DNA of 64,000 nucleotides from Kuafuiihalomonas sp050331295 (GCA_050331295.1 JBHJGZ010000004.1:124001-188000); one strand, 5' to 3'; numbered from the stretch's first letter, positions 43,078 through 52,001 are shown. Numbers and translations are program-made. The notes: generated by a model not told the origin, from the letters alone.

Positions 43078-43710
43078 ATGACCGTGGAATTCTCGGCAGA
43101 AGAACAGAGCGAGATTCAGTCCATCATTCGCCGATACCCTGAGGGCCGAACCGGTGCCGCGCTGTTGCCGGTCTTGCATATCGCGCAAGAGAAGTTCGGC
43201 GCGCTCAGCCACGATGTCCAACTCTTGGTGGCGCGTACGCTGGATGTACCTCCGACTCAGGTTCACGAGGTGGTGACCTTTTACGAGATGTACCACGAGC
43301 ATCCGGAGGGACAGTTCCATCTGGAGGTGTGCACCAACATCGCATGTCACCTCTGTGGCGGAGACGAGATTCTGGGTCACCTCCAGAACCGCCTGGGCAT
43401 CAAGCCCGGTCAGACCACCGAAGACGGCATGTTCAGTCTGATGGAGGCTGAGTGCCTCGCGTCATGCGGTTCTGGACCCATGATCAAGGTCGGTCTGGAC
43501 TACTACGAATTCCTGACCCTGCCAGCCGTGGACGCGCTGCTGGAGCGGTTCAAGGCGCTGGCCCCGTCTCTCGACGGAAAGACGTATCAGGGGTCGGCGG
43601 AAAGGCCACACGTGGGACCGGTCACTGGGTTCGAGCCCGCGTCGCCAGAGGCGAGCAGCGCATCGGTCGCGCGACCAGCCGATGATTCGCCGAGAGAAGG
43701 AGTCACATGA
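43078..43710 (+). CDS. nuoE: NADH-quinone oxidoreductase subunit E (complex I 24-kDa)
   Basis: NuoE carries the [2Fe-2S] cluster N1a beside the FMN subunit. The 210-residue protein has the thioredoxin-like cluster ligands in CTNIACHLCGG and ECLASCGSGP, plus VHEVVTFYEMYHEHPEGQF upstream. The C-terminal 35 residues (after DGKTYQGS) are a variable tail. The frame is open back to 42547, but the ATG at 43078 starts directly with the family N-terminus (VEFSAEEQSEIQ). The gene overlaps nuoF by ATGA. Confidence 0.95.
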   Translation: MTVEFSAEEQSEIQSIIRRYPEGRTGAALLPVLHIAQEKFGALSHDVQLLVARTLDVPPTQVHEVVTFYEMYHEHPEGQFHLEVCTNIACHLCGGDEILGHLQNRLGIKPGQTTEDGMFSLMEAECLASCGSGPMIKVGLDYYEFLTLPAVDALLERFKALAPSLDGKTYQGSAERPHVGPVTGFEPASPEASSASVARPADDSPREGVT

Positions 43711-45050
43711 ACCCGAAATACAAAACCGAGCGCGTCTTCACCAAGAACTGGGGCAAGACGAACAGCTGGACCCTGGAAGTCTTTCAAAGCACCGGCGGCT
43801 ACCGGGCCTTGAAGAAGGCACTCGAGATGGAGCCCGGCGACATCACCAAGGAGGTGATGGACGCCAATCTCCGGGGTCGCGGCGGAGCTGGTTTTCCGGC
43901 CGGCCGCAAGTGGAGTTTCGTTCCCAAGGACTCCGACAAGCCGAAGTATATCTGCGTCAACGCCGACGAGTCGGAGCCGGGGACGTTCAAAGACCGCTAC
44001 ATCATGGAAGCGGACCCCCACATGCTCATCGAAGGGACGGCCATCGCATGCCGCGCGGTCGGGGCCCACACCGCCTATATCTACATCCGGGGGGAGTTCG
44101 GATTGGCGACAAGGCGGGTGGAGCAGGCCTTGAAAGAGGCTTATGCGGCCGGGATTCTGGGCCCGAGCTCCTGCGGGAGCGGCTTCGCCATCGACATGTA
44201 CGTTCACCGGGGGGCAGGGGCCTATATCTGCGGCGAAGAGACCGCGCTCCTCGAGTCGCTGGAAGGCTACAAAGGGCAACCGCGTCTCAAGCCGCCGTTC
44301 CCGGCGGTGGAAGGGGCGTTCGCATGCCCCACCATCGTGAACAACGTGGAGACGTTGGCAGCGGTCGGTCCCATCATCGACAAAGGAGCCGCGTGGTGGA
44401 AGTCTTTGTCCCGAACCGAGGCCGAAGGCGGGACGAAATTGGTCGGGGTTTCAGGCCATGTGGCCCGGCCGGGCGTTTGGGAGCTGCCGGGTGGACTCAC
44501 GCTCAAGGAGATCATCTACGAGGTGGCCGGAGGTATGCGTCATCCAGACCGCCCTCTCAAAGCAGTCATCCCGGGTGGGTCGTCGTGTCCCATCCTGACG
44601 GCTGACGAGATCGAGGTATCGTTCGACTTCGATGCGATGAAGACGGTGGGAAGTTTGATGGGAACCGGATGCCCGACCGTCGTCGAGGAAGGGACGTGCA
44701 TCGTACGGCTCCTGAAGCGTGTCGAACGCTTCTACGCCCATGAGTCGTGTGGCCAGTGTACTCCGTGCCGCGAAGGGGGAGACTGGCTGTACAAGGTGGT
44801 CAGTCGTATCGAAGAAGGTCGCGGCTCGACGCGAGACCTGGAGCTGATCGAGTCCGTGGCTTCCAAGATCGAGGGCCACACGATCTGCGCCTTTGGAGAG
44901 GCCCTCGCCTGGCCCGCGAGGAGTTATCTGAGGAAGTTCTTCGCCGAATTCGAAGAGCACGTGCGGCTCGGGCGTTGTCCTTTCGGGCCCATCGATGTCC
45001 GCCCGGTTGCGATGTCCGGCGAGGTCTCCAGCTTGTCTTCAGTGGCGTGA
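43707..45050 (+). CDS. nuoF: NADH-quinone oxidoreductase subunit F (FMN- and NADH-binding)
   Basis: NuoF binds NADH, FMN and the N3 [4Fe-4S] cluster. The 447 residues show RGRGGAGFPAGRKWSFVP, VNADESEPGTFKDR, GAGAYICGEETALLESLEG, KGQPRLKPPFPA and the cluster motif SCGQCTPCREG, with the last cysteine in HTICAFGEA. The expected next gene in a standard nuo operon is nuoG, but here nuoJ follows after 17 bp. The ATG overlaps nuoE. It is intact and of normal length. Confidence 0.97.
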   Translation: MNPKYKTERVFTKNWGKTNSWTLEVFQSTGGYRALKKALEMEPGDITKEVMDANLRGRGGAGFPAGRKWSFVPKDSDKPKYICVNADESEPGTFKDRYIMEADPHMLIEGTAIACRAVGAHTAYIYIRGEFGLATRRVEQALKEAYAAGILGPSSCGSGFAIDMYVHRGAGAYICGEETALLESLEGYKGQPRLKPPFPAVEGAFACPTIVNNVETLAAVGPIIDKGAAWWKSLSRTEAEGGTKLVGVSGHVARPGVWELPGGLTLKEIIYEVAGGMRHPDRPLKAVIPGGSSCPILTADEIEVSFDFDAMKTVGSLMGTGCPTVVEEGTCIVRLLKRVERFYAHESCGQCTPCREGGDWLYKVVSRIEEGRGSTRDLELIESVASKIEGHTICAFGEALAWPARSYLRKFFAEFEEHVRLGRCPFGPIDVRPVAMSGEVSSLSSVA

Positions 45051-45067
45051 AAGGCTAGGTCCCCGCC

Positions 45068-45613
45068 GTGGCTCTGAATGTCGAGTCCGCTCTGTTCTGT
45101 TTGTTCGGGCTCACGACCTTGGTGAGCGCGCTCGGCGTCGTGCTGATTCGGAACGCGGTCAAGGGGGCGCTCTCCCTCATCTTGTGCTTTTTTGGCTTGG
45201 CGGCGCTCTTTCTTTTGCAAGCGGCAGAGCTCCTCGCGGTCCTCGAAGTTCTGGTCTACGCCGGAGCGATCATGGTGCTCTTCGTCTTCGTCATCATGTT
45301 GGTGGAGAACAAGGACGAGGAGGCGAGTCGGACCCTCCTTGGTTCCCGCCTTTCGCTTCCTCTGAAGGTGGGCGCCGTGGCGGTGGTCGGCTACGCCATG
45401 ACCCGTGCGGTCTCTCGGACGGCATTTCCGCCGTCCCAGGTGCTTACCGACGACTTTGGGACGGTACAGCGGACCGGCCTCGTGTTTCTCCGCGATTACC
45501 TGTTTCACTTCGAGCTGACGAGCCTGCTGCTCCTGGTCGCGATCGTGGGCGCCGTGGTGATCTCGCGCCGAGCGAGCCGCGATAAAGGGGCAGAGGGTGA
45601 GGTGCAGTCGTGA
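45068..45613 (+). CDS. nuoJ: NADH-quinone oxidoreductase subunit J
   Basis: A 181-residue membrane subunit of the complex I proton-pumping arm. Five helices include the NuoJ-typical KGALSLILCFFGLAALFLL, AAELLAVLEVLVYAGAIMVL and FVFVIMLVENKDEE, with a charged end (RASRDKGAEG). The GTG start lies 17 bp after nuoF. GTGA couples it to nuoK. It occupies the position where nuoG, nuoH and nuoI would normally lie before it. Confidence 0.9.
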   Translation: MALNVESALFCLFGLTTLVSALGVVLIRNAVKGALSLILCFFGLAALFLLQAAELLAVLEVLVYAGAIMVLFVFVIMLVENKDEEASRTLLGSRLSLPLKVGAVAVVGYAMTRAVSRTAFPPSQVLTDDFGTVQRTGLVFLRDYLFHFELTSLLLLVAIVGAVVISRRASRDKGAEGEVQS

Positions 45614-45924
45614 ATACACCTACCGTTCCGATCCAAGCCTACCTCTACCTCTCGGTGGCGCTCTTTTCCATCGGCGCCATCGGGGTCTTGGTTCGGCGCA
45701 ACGCCATCGTGGTCTTCATGTGCATCGAGATCATGCTCAATGCCGCGAACCTCGCGCTCATCACGTTCGCTCGTCATCATAACGACCCTTCTGGGCACGT
45801 CTTCGTCTTCTTGGTGATGGCGGTTGCGGCGGCCGAGGTTGCCGTGGGGCTGGCCATCATCATCTTGGTGTTCCGCGAGCGTCGGACCGTGTTCATCGAT
45901 GTCCTCAGAGAGATGCGGGGCTGA
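45610..45924 (+). CDS. nuoK: NADH-quinone oxidoreductase subunit K
   Basis: The 104-residue membrane subunit with three helices. It keeps the NuoK blocks YLYLSVALFSIGAIGVL, IVVFMCIEIMLNAANLAL (with the conserved Glu in the middle of the helix), and VAAAEVAVGLAIIILVF (with the second conserved Glu). The GTG start overlaps nuoJ. No nuoL, nuoM or nuoN follows; the next gene is on the opposite strand and unrelated. So the operon ends here. Confidence 0.95.
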   Translation: MNTPTVPIQAYLYLSVALFSIGAIGVLVRRNAIVVFMCIEIMLNAANLALITFARHHNDPSGHVFVFLVMAVAAAEVAVGLAIIILVFRERRTVFIDVLREMRG

Positions 45925-45934
45925 CGCGTCTTCT

Positions 45935-47065
45935 TCACCTCGAGCTTCGGCGCTGATGACGGGCGGCCTCTGTTGCCCGACGTTCGCGCTTTCGGATCGC
46001 ACGACGCAGCTGGTCCGCTTTCCATTGTTGGGCATAGTCCACTCGAGCCGGACGGTCGGAGCCGCGAGGCTCTTGTCGGGGCAGGCGTTGAAGCCGTTCG
46101 ACCAGACGCCCGACCATGCGGTTGGCGCGCCCCTCGTCGGAGGAGTCGCCGGTCTCCGGGAGGCTTTGGAGGGCTTGGATCAGACCCTCGACCCGATCCG
46201 GGCTCGGCTTGAGGCGACGAACCAGGTCCTCGGCCAAGTTTGCAAGCTGACGGTCATCGAAGCCATACTTGTCCGTCAGCTCGACCCCGACTTTGCGGAT
46301 GGCGTCGGCGGCAACCGTGCCGTCCAGGCAGAGTGTGAGAGCGGTCTGCAGATGATTGTGCACCGGAACGCAGCGAGAACCGAATGGCTCGAAAGCAGAT
46401 GTCGCCGTCCGCTGGTCGAGATGGATGATGATTCGCCGGACGACATCCTCCCGGACCACCCATCGAACAGCTTCCTCGATCCCGGCGATCTGAAACGGGT
46501 AGGCCCCCGTCATCTTCAGAATGGAACGCAGTCGGTGATGGGTGATTCGTCCGCACAGAATGTCGGAGTAAAGGGCATAGATGAAGGCGTCGCTCTCCGC
46601 GTCATCTCCGAACAAAGTTTCGGGGGTCCGCACCGGGACTTCGGTGCGCCCGGACAAGAGCTGACCAAGCTTGTAGGCGACTTGGCTGCGGACCGCGCGA
46701 AACTGGCCCCGAATCATGTGGTTCAGCGTCGGCTTGAGAACAAATCCGTCGGGCTCGAACCCGTCCAGCGCGAACTTGGCTTCCAGCACCGCCCGCATTT
46801 GGGACGGCGAGCCGGAAATGAAGTAAACCCGATGATGATCGGCGGGCACGTCGAGGATCGAGCGCATCAGGGCCGCCGACCCTGGTACGTTTTCACGCTG
46901 AGCGGCGGTGAGACGGGCGGTCCGGACCAGATCCCGGACCGAGTCGAAGTCCGTCTTCAGGTAGGTCTTGTCCAGGTCCCATCGGAAGACATGCGCCGGC
47001 ACCTCCCGACGATAGCTGGGGTTTCTTGCTCCGGGCGACGGAATTGCTTTTGATGACGTGTCCAT
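45935..47065 (-). CDS. APP1-like HAD phosphatase domain protein
   Basis: A 376-residue soluble protein with an N-terminal HAD-like signature VFRWDLDKTYL (D30 and D32 of DxDxT) and the blocks YFISGSPSQMRAVL, LDGFEPDGFVLKP, RSQVAYKLGQLL, LFGDDAESDAFIYALYSDI. This is the pattern of the APP1 catalytic domain, a phosphatidate phosphatase in yeast; bacterial members are mostly uncharacterised. The C-terminal 120 residues are helical and basic (LRRAIRKRERRATEAARHQR). The ATG at 47065 overlaps the start codon of the divergent radical SAM gene within CCATGG, while a GTG at 47002 would start just before the domain. Confidence 0.82.
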   Translation of the reverse strand: MDTSSKAIPSPGARNPSYRREVPAHVFRWDLDKTYLKTDFDSVRDLVRTARLTAAQRENVPGSAALMRSILDVPADHHRVYFISGSPSQMRAVLEAKFALDGFEPDGFVLKPTLNHMIRGQFRAVRSQVAYKLGQLLSGRTEVPVRTPETLFGDDAESDAFIYALYSDILCGRITHHRLRSILKMTGAYPFQIAGIEEAVRWVVREDVVRRIIIHLDQRTATSAFEPFGSRCVPVHNHLQTALTLCLDGTVAADAIRKVGVELTDKYGFDDRQLANLAEDLVRRLKPSPDRVEGLIQALQSLPETGDSSDEGRANRMVGRLVERLQRLPRQEPRGSDRPARVDYAQQWKADQLRRAIRKRERRATEAARHQRRSSR

Positions 47066-48644
47066 GGATCGGCGGATAGAACGTGATTTGCTGGCGCTCC
47101 GGGACGCCGAGTGGGGTGCGGGCCGTCGGTTGTCCGATGCACCCCTTCGGATGACCCTTCTCTATCCGAGCCCCTATCACATCGCGATGTCCAGCCTCGG
47201 GTACCTCCAGATATACCGGCAGGCGAATGAGCGGCAGGGCACCCGATGTGAGCGCGCCATGGTTCCGGAGCCACACGTCCTGCGTCGTCATCGGGAGAAC
47301 CGCTGTCCTCTCTTGACGGTCGAGACCCAGACGCCCGCCGCCGATGTGCACCTCATCGGGGTGAGTCACGCATATGAACTCGAGTTGGTGGGAATCGCCG
47401 AGGCGCTTCGAATGGGTGGATTGGAACCGCTGGCTAAGGACCGGTCGGCCCAAGACCCCCTCATCATCCTCGGCGGACCCATCACGAACTCCAACCCCAT
47501 GCCCTCGTCGGTCTTCGCGGACATGGTTCTCTTGGGTGAGGCTGAGGGATTGCTCGCCGAGCTCCTGGACCGCCTAGAGTCGGAGCCGGATGCCGCCCGG
47601 GGCGATCCTCAAAAGCGGACCCGGCTGCTGGAAGACTTTGCGCGGCGGCCGGGATTCTTCATACCCAGTCTCCACGGAGACCGGTTGCCTCCCATCGCCA
47701 GAGCCGATGACACGGCGCTTCCAGCCTATGCGAGCCTCCAGACGCTAAACACCGAGCTGTCCGGAATGTGGCTGGTGGAGCCAGAGCGGGGATGTCATCG
47801 AGGGTGCACCTTCTGTGTGATGCGCCGGACCACCAACGGAGGCATGAGGACTGTGCCGGTTCAGCGGCTCGTGGACCTGATTCCAGCCGACGCCACCAAG
47901 GTGGGTTTGGTTGGAGCCGCAGTGAGCGACCACCCTCAGATCAAAGATCTCCTCACAGAGATTGTCGACCAACGCGGTCTCGGGATCGGCATCTCGAGTC
48001 TTCGAGCGGACCGACTGGACGATACCTTCATTGCGATGCTGGCACGAGGCGGCTACCGGTCCTTGACCGTCGCCTTGGATGCTCCGAGCGAGCGGCTCCG
48101 CTGGTCGATCGAAAAGAACATCAAAGAACATCATGTGCTGGCGGCGGCAGAGCTCGCCCGCAAGCACGGAATGCGTCATCTGAAGCTCTATGTGGTCGTT
48201 GGTCTTCCGGGCGAAACGGACGAGGACCGAAACGAGTTGGTTTCGTTCTGCTCGAAACTCCGAAGAATCCTTCCCGTGGTCCTGGGCGTCTCGCCCTTCG
48301 TCCCAAAGTTTCACACGCCCCTGGCCGATGCCGACTTCGTCGGAGAAGCCGAGGCCGACCGGATCTTGAAGAACCTGAAGAGGTCGCTCTCCGGGACGGT
48401 GAAGGTGCGGGGACCGGGAGCGCGGGAAGCCTTCGTCGAGGCTCGACTCAGTCAAGGCGGGTTCGAACATGGAAGAGCGGCGGTTTCGGTCCTGGAAGCC
48501 GGAGGAAAGTTGTCTCACTGGAAGCGGGTGCTGCGAGACCTGCCTGGGCACGGACGACCCCGCAACTTCGACCAGCTGGTGGTGCCTCCTACTCGCCGCC
48601 ATCCGAGACGGCCCTCAGGGCCGGTAGAGGCGGTGGTCCCATGA
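47064..48644 (+). CDS. Radical SAM protein (B12-binding-like N-terminus)
   Basis: A protein of about 526 residues. The N-terminal 200 residues resemble the cobalamin-binding-like part of B12-type radical SAM enzymes (MTLLYPSPYHIAMSSLGYLQ, VHLIGVSHAYELELVGIAEA, PLIILGGPITNSNP), but no DxHxxG cobalamin motif is visible. The radical SAM core follows with C244, C248 and C251 in ERGCHRGCTFC, then LGIGISSLRADRL and HLKLYVVVGLPGETDED. The substrate cannot be told. The start may be ATG 47064 or GTG 47058. It overlaps the dusA gene by ATGA, so a tRNA-related role is possible but only by association. Confidence 0.88.
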   Translation: MDRRIERDLLALRDAEWGAGRRLSDAPLRMTLLYPSPYHIAMSSLGYLQIYRQANERQGTRCERAMVPEPHVLRRHRENRCPLLTVETQTPAADVHLIGVSHAYELELVGIAEALRMGGLEPLAKDRSAQDPLIILGGPITNSNPMPSSVFADMVLLGEAEGLLAELLDRLESEPDAARGDPQKRTRLLEDFARRPGFFIPSLHGDRLPPIARADDTALPAYASLQTLNTELSGMWLVEPERGCHRGCTFCVMRRTTNGGMRTVPVQRLVDLIPADATKVGLVGAAVSDHPQIKDLLTEIVDQRGLGIGISSLRADRLDDTFIAMLARGGYRSLTVALDAPSERLRWSIEKNIKEHHVLAAAELARKHGMRHLKLYVVVGLPGETDEDRNELVSFCSKLRRILPVVLGVSPFVPKFHTPLADADFVGEAEADRILKNLKRSLSGTVKVRGPGAREAFVEARLSQGGFEHGRAAVSVLEAGGKLSHWKRVLRDLPGHGRPRNFDQLVVPPTRRHPRRPSGPVEAVVP

Positions 48645-49801
48645 GTGGCCAAGTGAGCCGAAAGATCGACCGATGGTGGCGGGGCCCCCGAGATCATCGG
48701 TTGAGCGTGGCCCCGATGATGGACCGAACCGACCGCCATTTTCGTTTCCTCGTTCGGAGGGTCAGCCGACGGGTGTTGCTCTACACCGAAATGGTCACGG
48801 CACGAGCAGTGTTGCACGGCGTTCGGTCACGACTGTTGACGTTTCACCCGGACGAGCATCCTCTCTCGCTTCAGATCGGAGGCGACGACCCGGCCGAGAT
48901 GGCGGAGTGTGTGCGAATCGCCGCGAACTGGGGCTATGACGAGGTGAACGTCAACGTGGGTTGCCCGAGTGACCGCGTGCAGAAGGGCCGTTTTGGTGCG
49001 TGCCTGATGAAGGAACCGGAACAGGTTGCCCGATGCGTGGAGGCCATGAGGAAAGCGGCCGACCTTCCGATCACGGTCAAACATCGTATCGGGGTCGATG
49101 ACCTCGACCGGTACGAGGATCTTCATCACTTCGTGTCCGTGGTTCGGAACGCGGGCGCGGCCCGGTTCTCGGTGCATGCTCGCAAGGCGTGGCTTTCGGG
49201 TCTGAGTCCAAAGCAGAATCGGACCGTCCCCCCTCTTCGGTACGCCGACGTGGTAGCTTTGAAAGAGGCCTTGCCCGAGGAATGTGTGGAGATCAATGGA
49301 GGGGTCTCGAACCTCGAAGAGGCCAGGGCGCACTTGGCTCGAGTCGACGCGGTGATGATCGGTCGAGCGGTGTATGAAGACCCGATGATCTTGGACCGGG
49401 TCGACCCCGAGCTCTATGGATCAGCTGCTCCGGCTGCCGCCGGGTGCCGACTCGGGGTGGCGGAGGCTATGCTTCCGTACGTCGAGGCGCGGCTGCAGGA
49501 AGGTCATCGCCTGAGTTCCATCACCCGGCACATGCTCAACCTTTTCAAAGGAGTGGCCGGGGCCCGAGAGTATCGACGGGTGCTGAGCACCGAGGGTACG
49601 ACACCGGGAGCGGGGGCGGAGGTCCTGGACCGAGCCCTGGACGCGATTCGGAGAGGTCGAGGCCCGTCCGAGTCCGCGGTGGGATCGATGAACGCCCCTA
49701 CGGCATCAGGGCAGAAGGCATCGAATCGCGGTCTGGAAACGCTGGATCAGAACCGGCGACGGTCGGGCGCCGTTGATCCGGAGCGCCAGGTAACCCCCTG
49801 A
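48641..49801 (+). CDS. dusA: tRNA-dihydrouridine synthase, DusA-type
   Basis: Dus enzymes reduce uridines in the tRNA D-loop, using FMN and NADPH. The 386-residue protein shows the DusA-class blocks LSVAPMMDRTDRHFR, YTEMVTARAV, NVNVGCPSDRVQKGRFGACLM (split; catalytic C121 in GACLM), TVKHRIGVDD, FSVHARKAWLSGLSPKQNR, INGGVSNLEEA and VDAVMIGRAVYEDP. The last 40 residues are a low-complexity tail that overlaps the antisense gene at 49706 by 96 bp. The start is ATG 48641, overlapping the radical SAM gene. The open frame before it is not coding. Confidence 0.95.
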   Translation: MSGQVSRKIDRWWRGPRDHRLSVAPMMDRTDRHFRFLVRRVSRRVLLYTEMVTARAVLHGVRSRLLTFHPDEHPLSLQIGGDDPAEMAECVRIAANWGYDEVNVNVGCPSDRVQKGRFGACLMKEPEQVARCVEAMRKAADLPITVKHRIGVDDLDRYEDLHHFVSVVRNAGAARFSVHARKAWLSGLSPKQNRTVPPLRYADVVALKEALPEECVEINGGVSNLEEARAHLARVDAVMIGRAVYEDPMILDRVDPELYGSAAPAAAGCRLGVAEAMLPYVEARLQEGHRLSSITRHMLNLFKGVAGAREYRRVLSTEGTTPGAGAEVLDRALDAIRRGRGPSESAVGSMNAPTASGQKASNRGLETLDQNRRRSGAVDPERQVTP

Positions 49802-50185
49802 TAGCGTGCATTCGGCTCCCAGAGCTTGGGTTGCTCGCAGCAAGTCTTCGAGGACGAAGTCGAAGACCCCGCCCGAAGGGAGAGGCGATGGCGGGGGTTG
49901 CGCCGGCTGCCCATGGATCTTCGTCCAGCGCAGGCCGCTCCATTGGGCGACGGCTTCTGCACGGGCAACCAGGTCGGCGCGGCCGGGAGTGGTCAACTCG
50001 GCGGACAGGCGGAGGCGATGGGTCCCGTCGAGACGGAACTCGAGATCCGAGGCGCGACCCAATCCTTGCCGCTCCGCGGTACGCCACAACTCGACCCATG
50101 GTCTCCGATACTGCGCTCTTCGCCGCCTGTGATGCAGGTACAGGCCCAGCAGCTGCAAGCCGGCCGCGGCGGCAGCCGCGATCAT
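49706..50185 (-). CDS. Small membrane-anchored protein of unknown function
   Basis: A 159-residue protein beginning with a hydrophobic segment (IAAAAAAGLQLLGLYLHH), a basic stretch (RRRRAQYRRPWVELWRTAE) and a soluble domain (LEFRLDGTHRLRLSAELTTPG, WSGLRWTKIHG, LEDLLRATQALGAECTLSGG). The ATG at 50185 overlaps the fabG stop by ATGA, so it is probably translated after fabG on the same transcript. I know no family for it. Its 3' end overlaps dusA by 96 bp. It might assist envelope lipid synthesis by position, but that is only a guess. Confidence 0.6.
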   Translation of the reverse strand: MIAAAAAAGLQLLGLYLHHRRRRAQYRRPWVELWRTAERQGLGRASDLEFRLDGTHRLRLSAELTTPGRADLVARAEAVAQWSGLRWTKIHGQPAQPPPSPLPSGGVFDFVLEDLLRATQALGAECTLSGGYLALRINGARPSPVLIQRFQTAIRCLLP

Positions 50186-50937
50186 GCCATGTACATTCCG
50201 CCGTTCACGTGGAGAACGTGACCGGTGATGTATCTTGCGGAGGGAGACGCCAAAAAGCACACCGCGTCTGCCACATCCTCCGGACGCCCGAGCTCTCCCG
50301 ATGGGATCAGGCTGCGCAGAGACTGAATGGCGTCTTCGTCCAGCTCGGAGGTCATGTCGGTGCCGATGAATCCTGGCGCGACGACGTTGGCGGTGATGTT
50401 ACGGGACGCAAGCTCCTTGGCAATGCTCTTGGCCAAACCTTCCATGGCAGCCTTGCTTGCACTGTAGGCGGCTTGACCCACGTTGCCGGAGGAGCCGACC
50501 ACCGAGCCCATCATGATGATCCTGCCGTACTTGGCCTTCATCATCAGTCGCGCCGCCGCCCGGCAAAGGTAGAAGGGTCCGAGGACGTTGGTGGAGAAGG
50601 TCCGGTCCAGGTCTTCGTCTTTTGCTCGCATCAAGAGGCCGTCGATCGAAATCCCGGCATTGTTCACCAGGACGTGCAGCGCGCCGTGCTCCCGGTTCAC
50701 CTTGTCGATCAGCGTTTTTGCCGCATCGGGACGACGCACGTCGGACTGTACCGCTTCCACCTTGGACTTCGAGACGTCTTGGGCGGCTTCCACCGTGGCC
50801 TGGGCCGCCGCTTCGTTTCCAGCGAAGGTGAAGACGACATGGGCACCTTCACGCGCGAGGGCGAGTACGCAGGCTCGGCCGATGCCCCGCGACCCACCGG
50901 TGACCAGAGCAACCTTGCCCTCCAAACCGAGATCCAT
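50182..50937 (-). CDS. fabG: 3-oxoacyl-[acyl-carrier-protein] reductase FabG
   Basis: FabG reduces 3-oxoacyl-ACP with NADPH in fatty-acid elongation. The 251-residue short-chain dehydrogenase has the Rossmann motif VTGGSRGIGRA, VNNAGISIDGLLM, the Ser at GSVVGSSGNVGQ, the catalytic Tyr/Lys pair in AAYSASKAAMEG, and VAPGFIGTDMT. It follows fabD by 46 bp on the same strand and is followed by a small membrane-protein gene with a 4-bp overlap. The usual next gene, acpP, is absent. Confidence 0.95.
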   Translation of the reverse strand: MDLGLEGKVALVTGGSRGIGRACVLALAREGAHVVFTFAGNEAAAQATVEAAQDVSKSKVEAVQSDVRRPDAAKTLIDKVNREHGALHVLVNNAGISIDGLLMRAKDEDLDRTFSTNVLGPFYLCRAAARLMMKAKYGRIIMMGSVVGSSGNVGQAAYSASKAAMEGLAKSIAKELASRNITANVVAPGFIGTDMTSELDEDAIQSLRSLIPSGELGRPEDVADAVCFLASPSARYITGHVLHVNGGMYMA

Positions 50938-50983
50938 ACACGCGAGCTACTGGAGGGTGCGACCGGGGGCAACGGTCCGGCAG

Positions 50984-51922
50984 TCAAGGAATCGCGGCTA
51001 CGGTCTTCTCCAAGGCGTCGAGGTCGTCGCTGGGATGAACCTTCATCTTGCGGTCGATGCGCCGGATCAGTCCCGCCAGCACGCGGCCGGGACCGACCTC
51101 GATCGCTGTTTCGACTCCTTGCGTTGCGATGAATCGGATACTTTCTTCCCATCGTACCGGTGCGGTGACCTGCTCGATCAGGAGCGGTTTGACTCGAGAT
51201 GGGTCTCGATTCGCAGTAGCTTCCACATTGCTCACCACCGGCGCGGAAAGCGGGGATATGGGGATGCTCTCGAGCACCTCCGCGAGGCGATCGGCGGCCG
51301 GCCGCATCAGAGGGCAATGGAACGGTGCGGACACCGGAAGTGGGACCACCTTCTTCGCTCCCGCCGCCGAAGCGCGCGCACTGGCGTCGGCGACCGCCTT
51401 GGACGCTCCGGATATCACGATCTGTTCGGAGGAATTGAGATTGGCTGGAGCGACGACGACGCTGGTCGATTTGGCGGCTTCTCGGCAGATCTCGGAAACT
51501 TCGGAAGGAGACAATCCGATCACTGCCGCCATGGCTCCTTCGCCCTCTGGCACCGCCTCTTGCATGAACCGGCCTCGCTGCTGAACCGCCTTGACGGCAT
51601 CTTCGAACGCGATGGCGCCGACAGCTACCAGAGCGGACCACTCTCCGAGGCTGTGCCCTGCCGCGAACGCGGGTGTCAGGGTCGGTTTCAACTTCTTGAG
51701 GACGCGCCAGGTGGCGATGCTCGTGGTCAAAAGGGCAGGCTGGGTGTTCTCGGTGCGCTTGAGGTCGGCCTCATCTCCTTCGAATATCAGGGTCGAAAGA
51801 GGTCGCTGAAGGGCTTCATCGGCTTGCTCAAACGTTTCCCGCGCTACCGCGTACGCGGAAGCCATGGTTCGACCCATGCCGGGGGTTTGGCTGCCTTGGC
51901 CAGGAAAGACGCAGGCGATCAC
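50984..51922 (-). CDS. fabD: Malonyl-CoA:ACP transacylase FabD
   Basis: FabD loads malonate onto ACP for chain extension. The 312-residue protein shows FPGQGSQTPGMG, the nucleophile elbow GHSLGEWSAL (S91), the QQRGRFMQEAV arginine block, PANLNSSEQIVISG, the catalytic His in VSAPFHCPLM, and EVGPGRVLAGL. I place the start at GTG 51922, because GAGG at 51929-51932 lies six bases before it; the TTG at 51928 is less likely. The gene diverges from fabH and is followed by fabG, so a shared intergenic region of about 100 bp controls both directions. Confidence 0.95.
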   Translation of the reverse strand: MIACVFPGQGSQTPGMGRTMASAYAVARETFEQADEALQRPLSTLIFEGDEADLKRTENTQPALLTTSIATWRVLKKLKPTLTPAFAAGHSLGEWSALVAVGAIAFEDAVKAVQQRGRFMQEAVPEGEGAMAAVIGLSPSEVSEICREAAKSTSVVVAPANLNSSEQIVISGASKAVADASARASAAGAKKVVPLPVSAPFHCPLMRPAADRLAEVLESIPISPLSAPVVSNVEATANRDPSRVKPLLIEQVTAPVRWEESIRFIATQGVETAIEVGPGRVLAGLIRRIDRKMKVHPSDDLDALEKTVAAIP

Positions 51923-51928
51923 GAGCAA

Positions 51929-51932
51929 CCTC
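51929..51932 (-). promoter_or_regulatory. Ribosome binding site that decides the fabD start
   Basis: GAGG on the minus strand at 51929-51932 stands six bases from the GTG at 51922. The TTG at 51928 would overlap or abut it, so GTG is the better start. Confidence 0.5.
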
Positions 51933-52001
51933 GGTACCCCGGACGAACGCGTGGAACCAGCCCGATCTCACGAAGATTCCAGGGCTGGTCTGGGCATCGA
52001 C

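Noticed and set aside
47768..48640. Upstream extension of dusA
   Set aside because: Out-of-frame reading of the radical SAM gene, with no Dus similarity.
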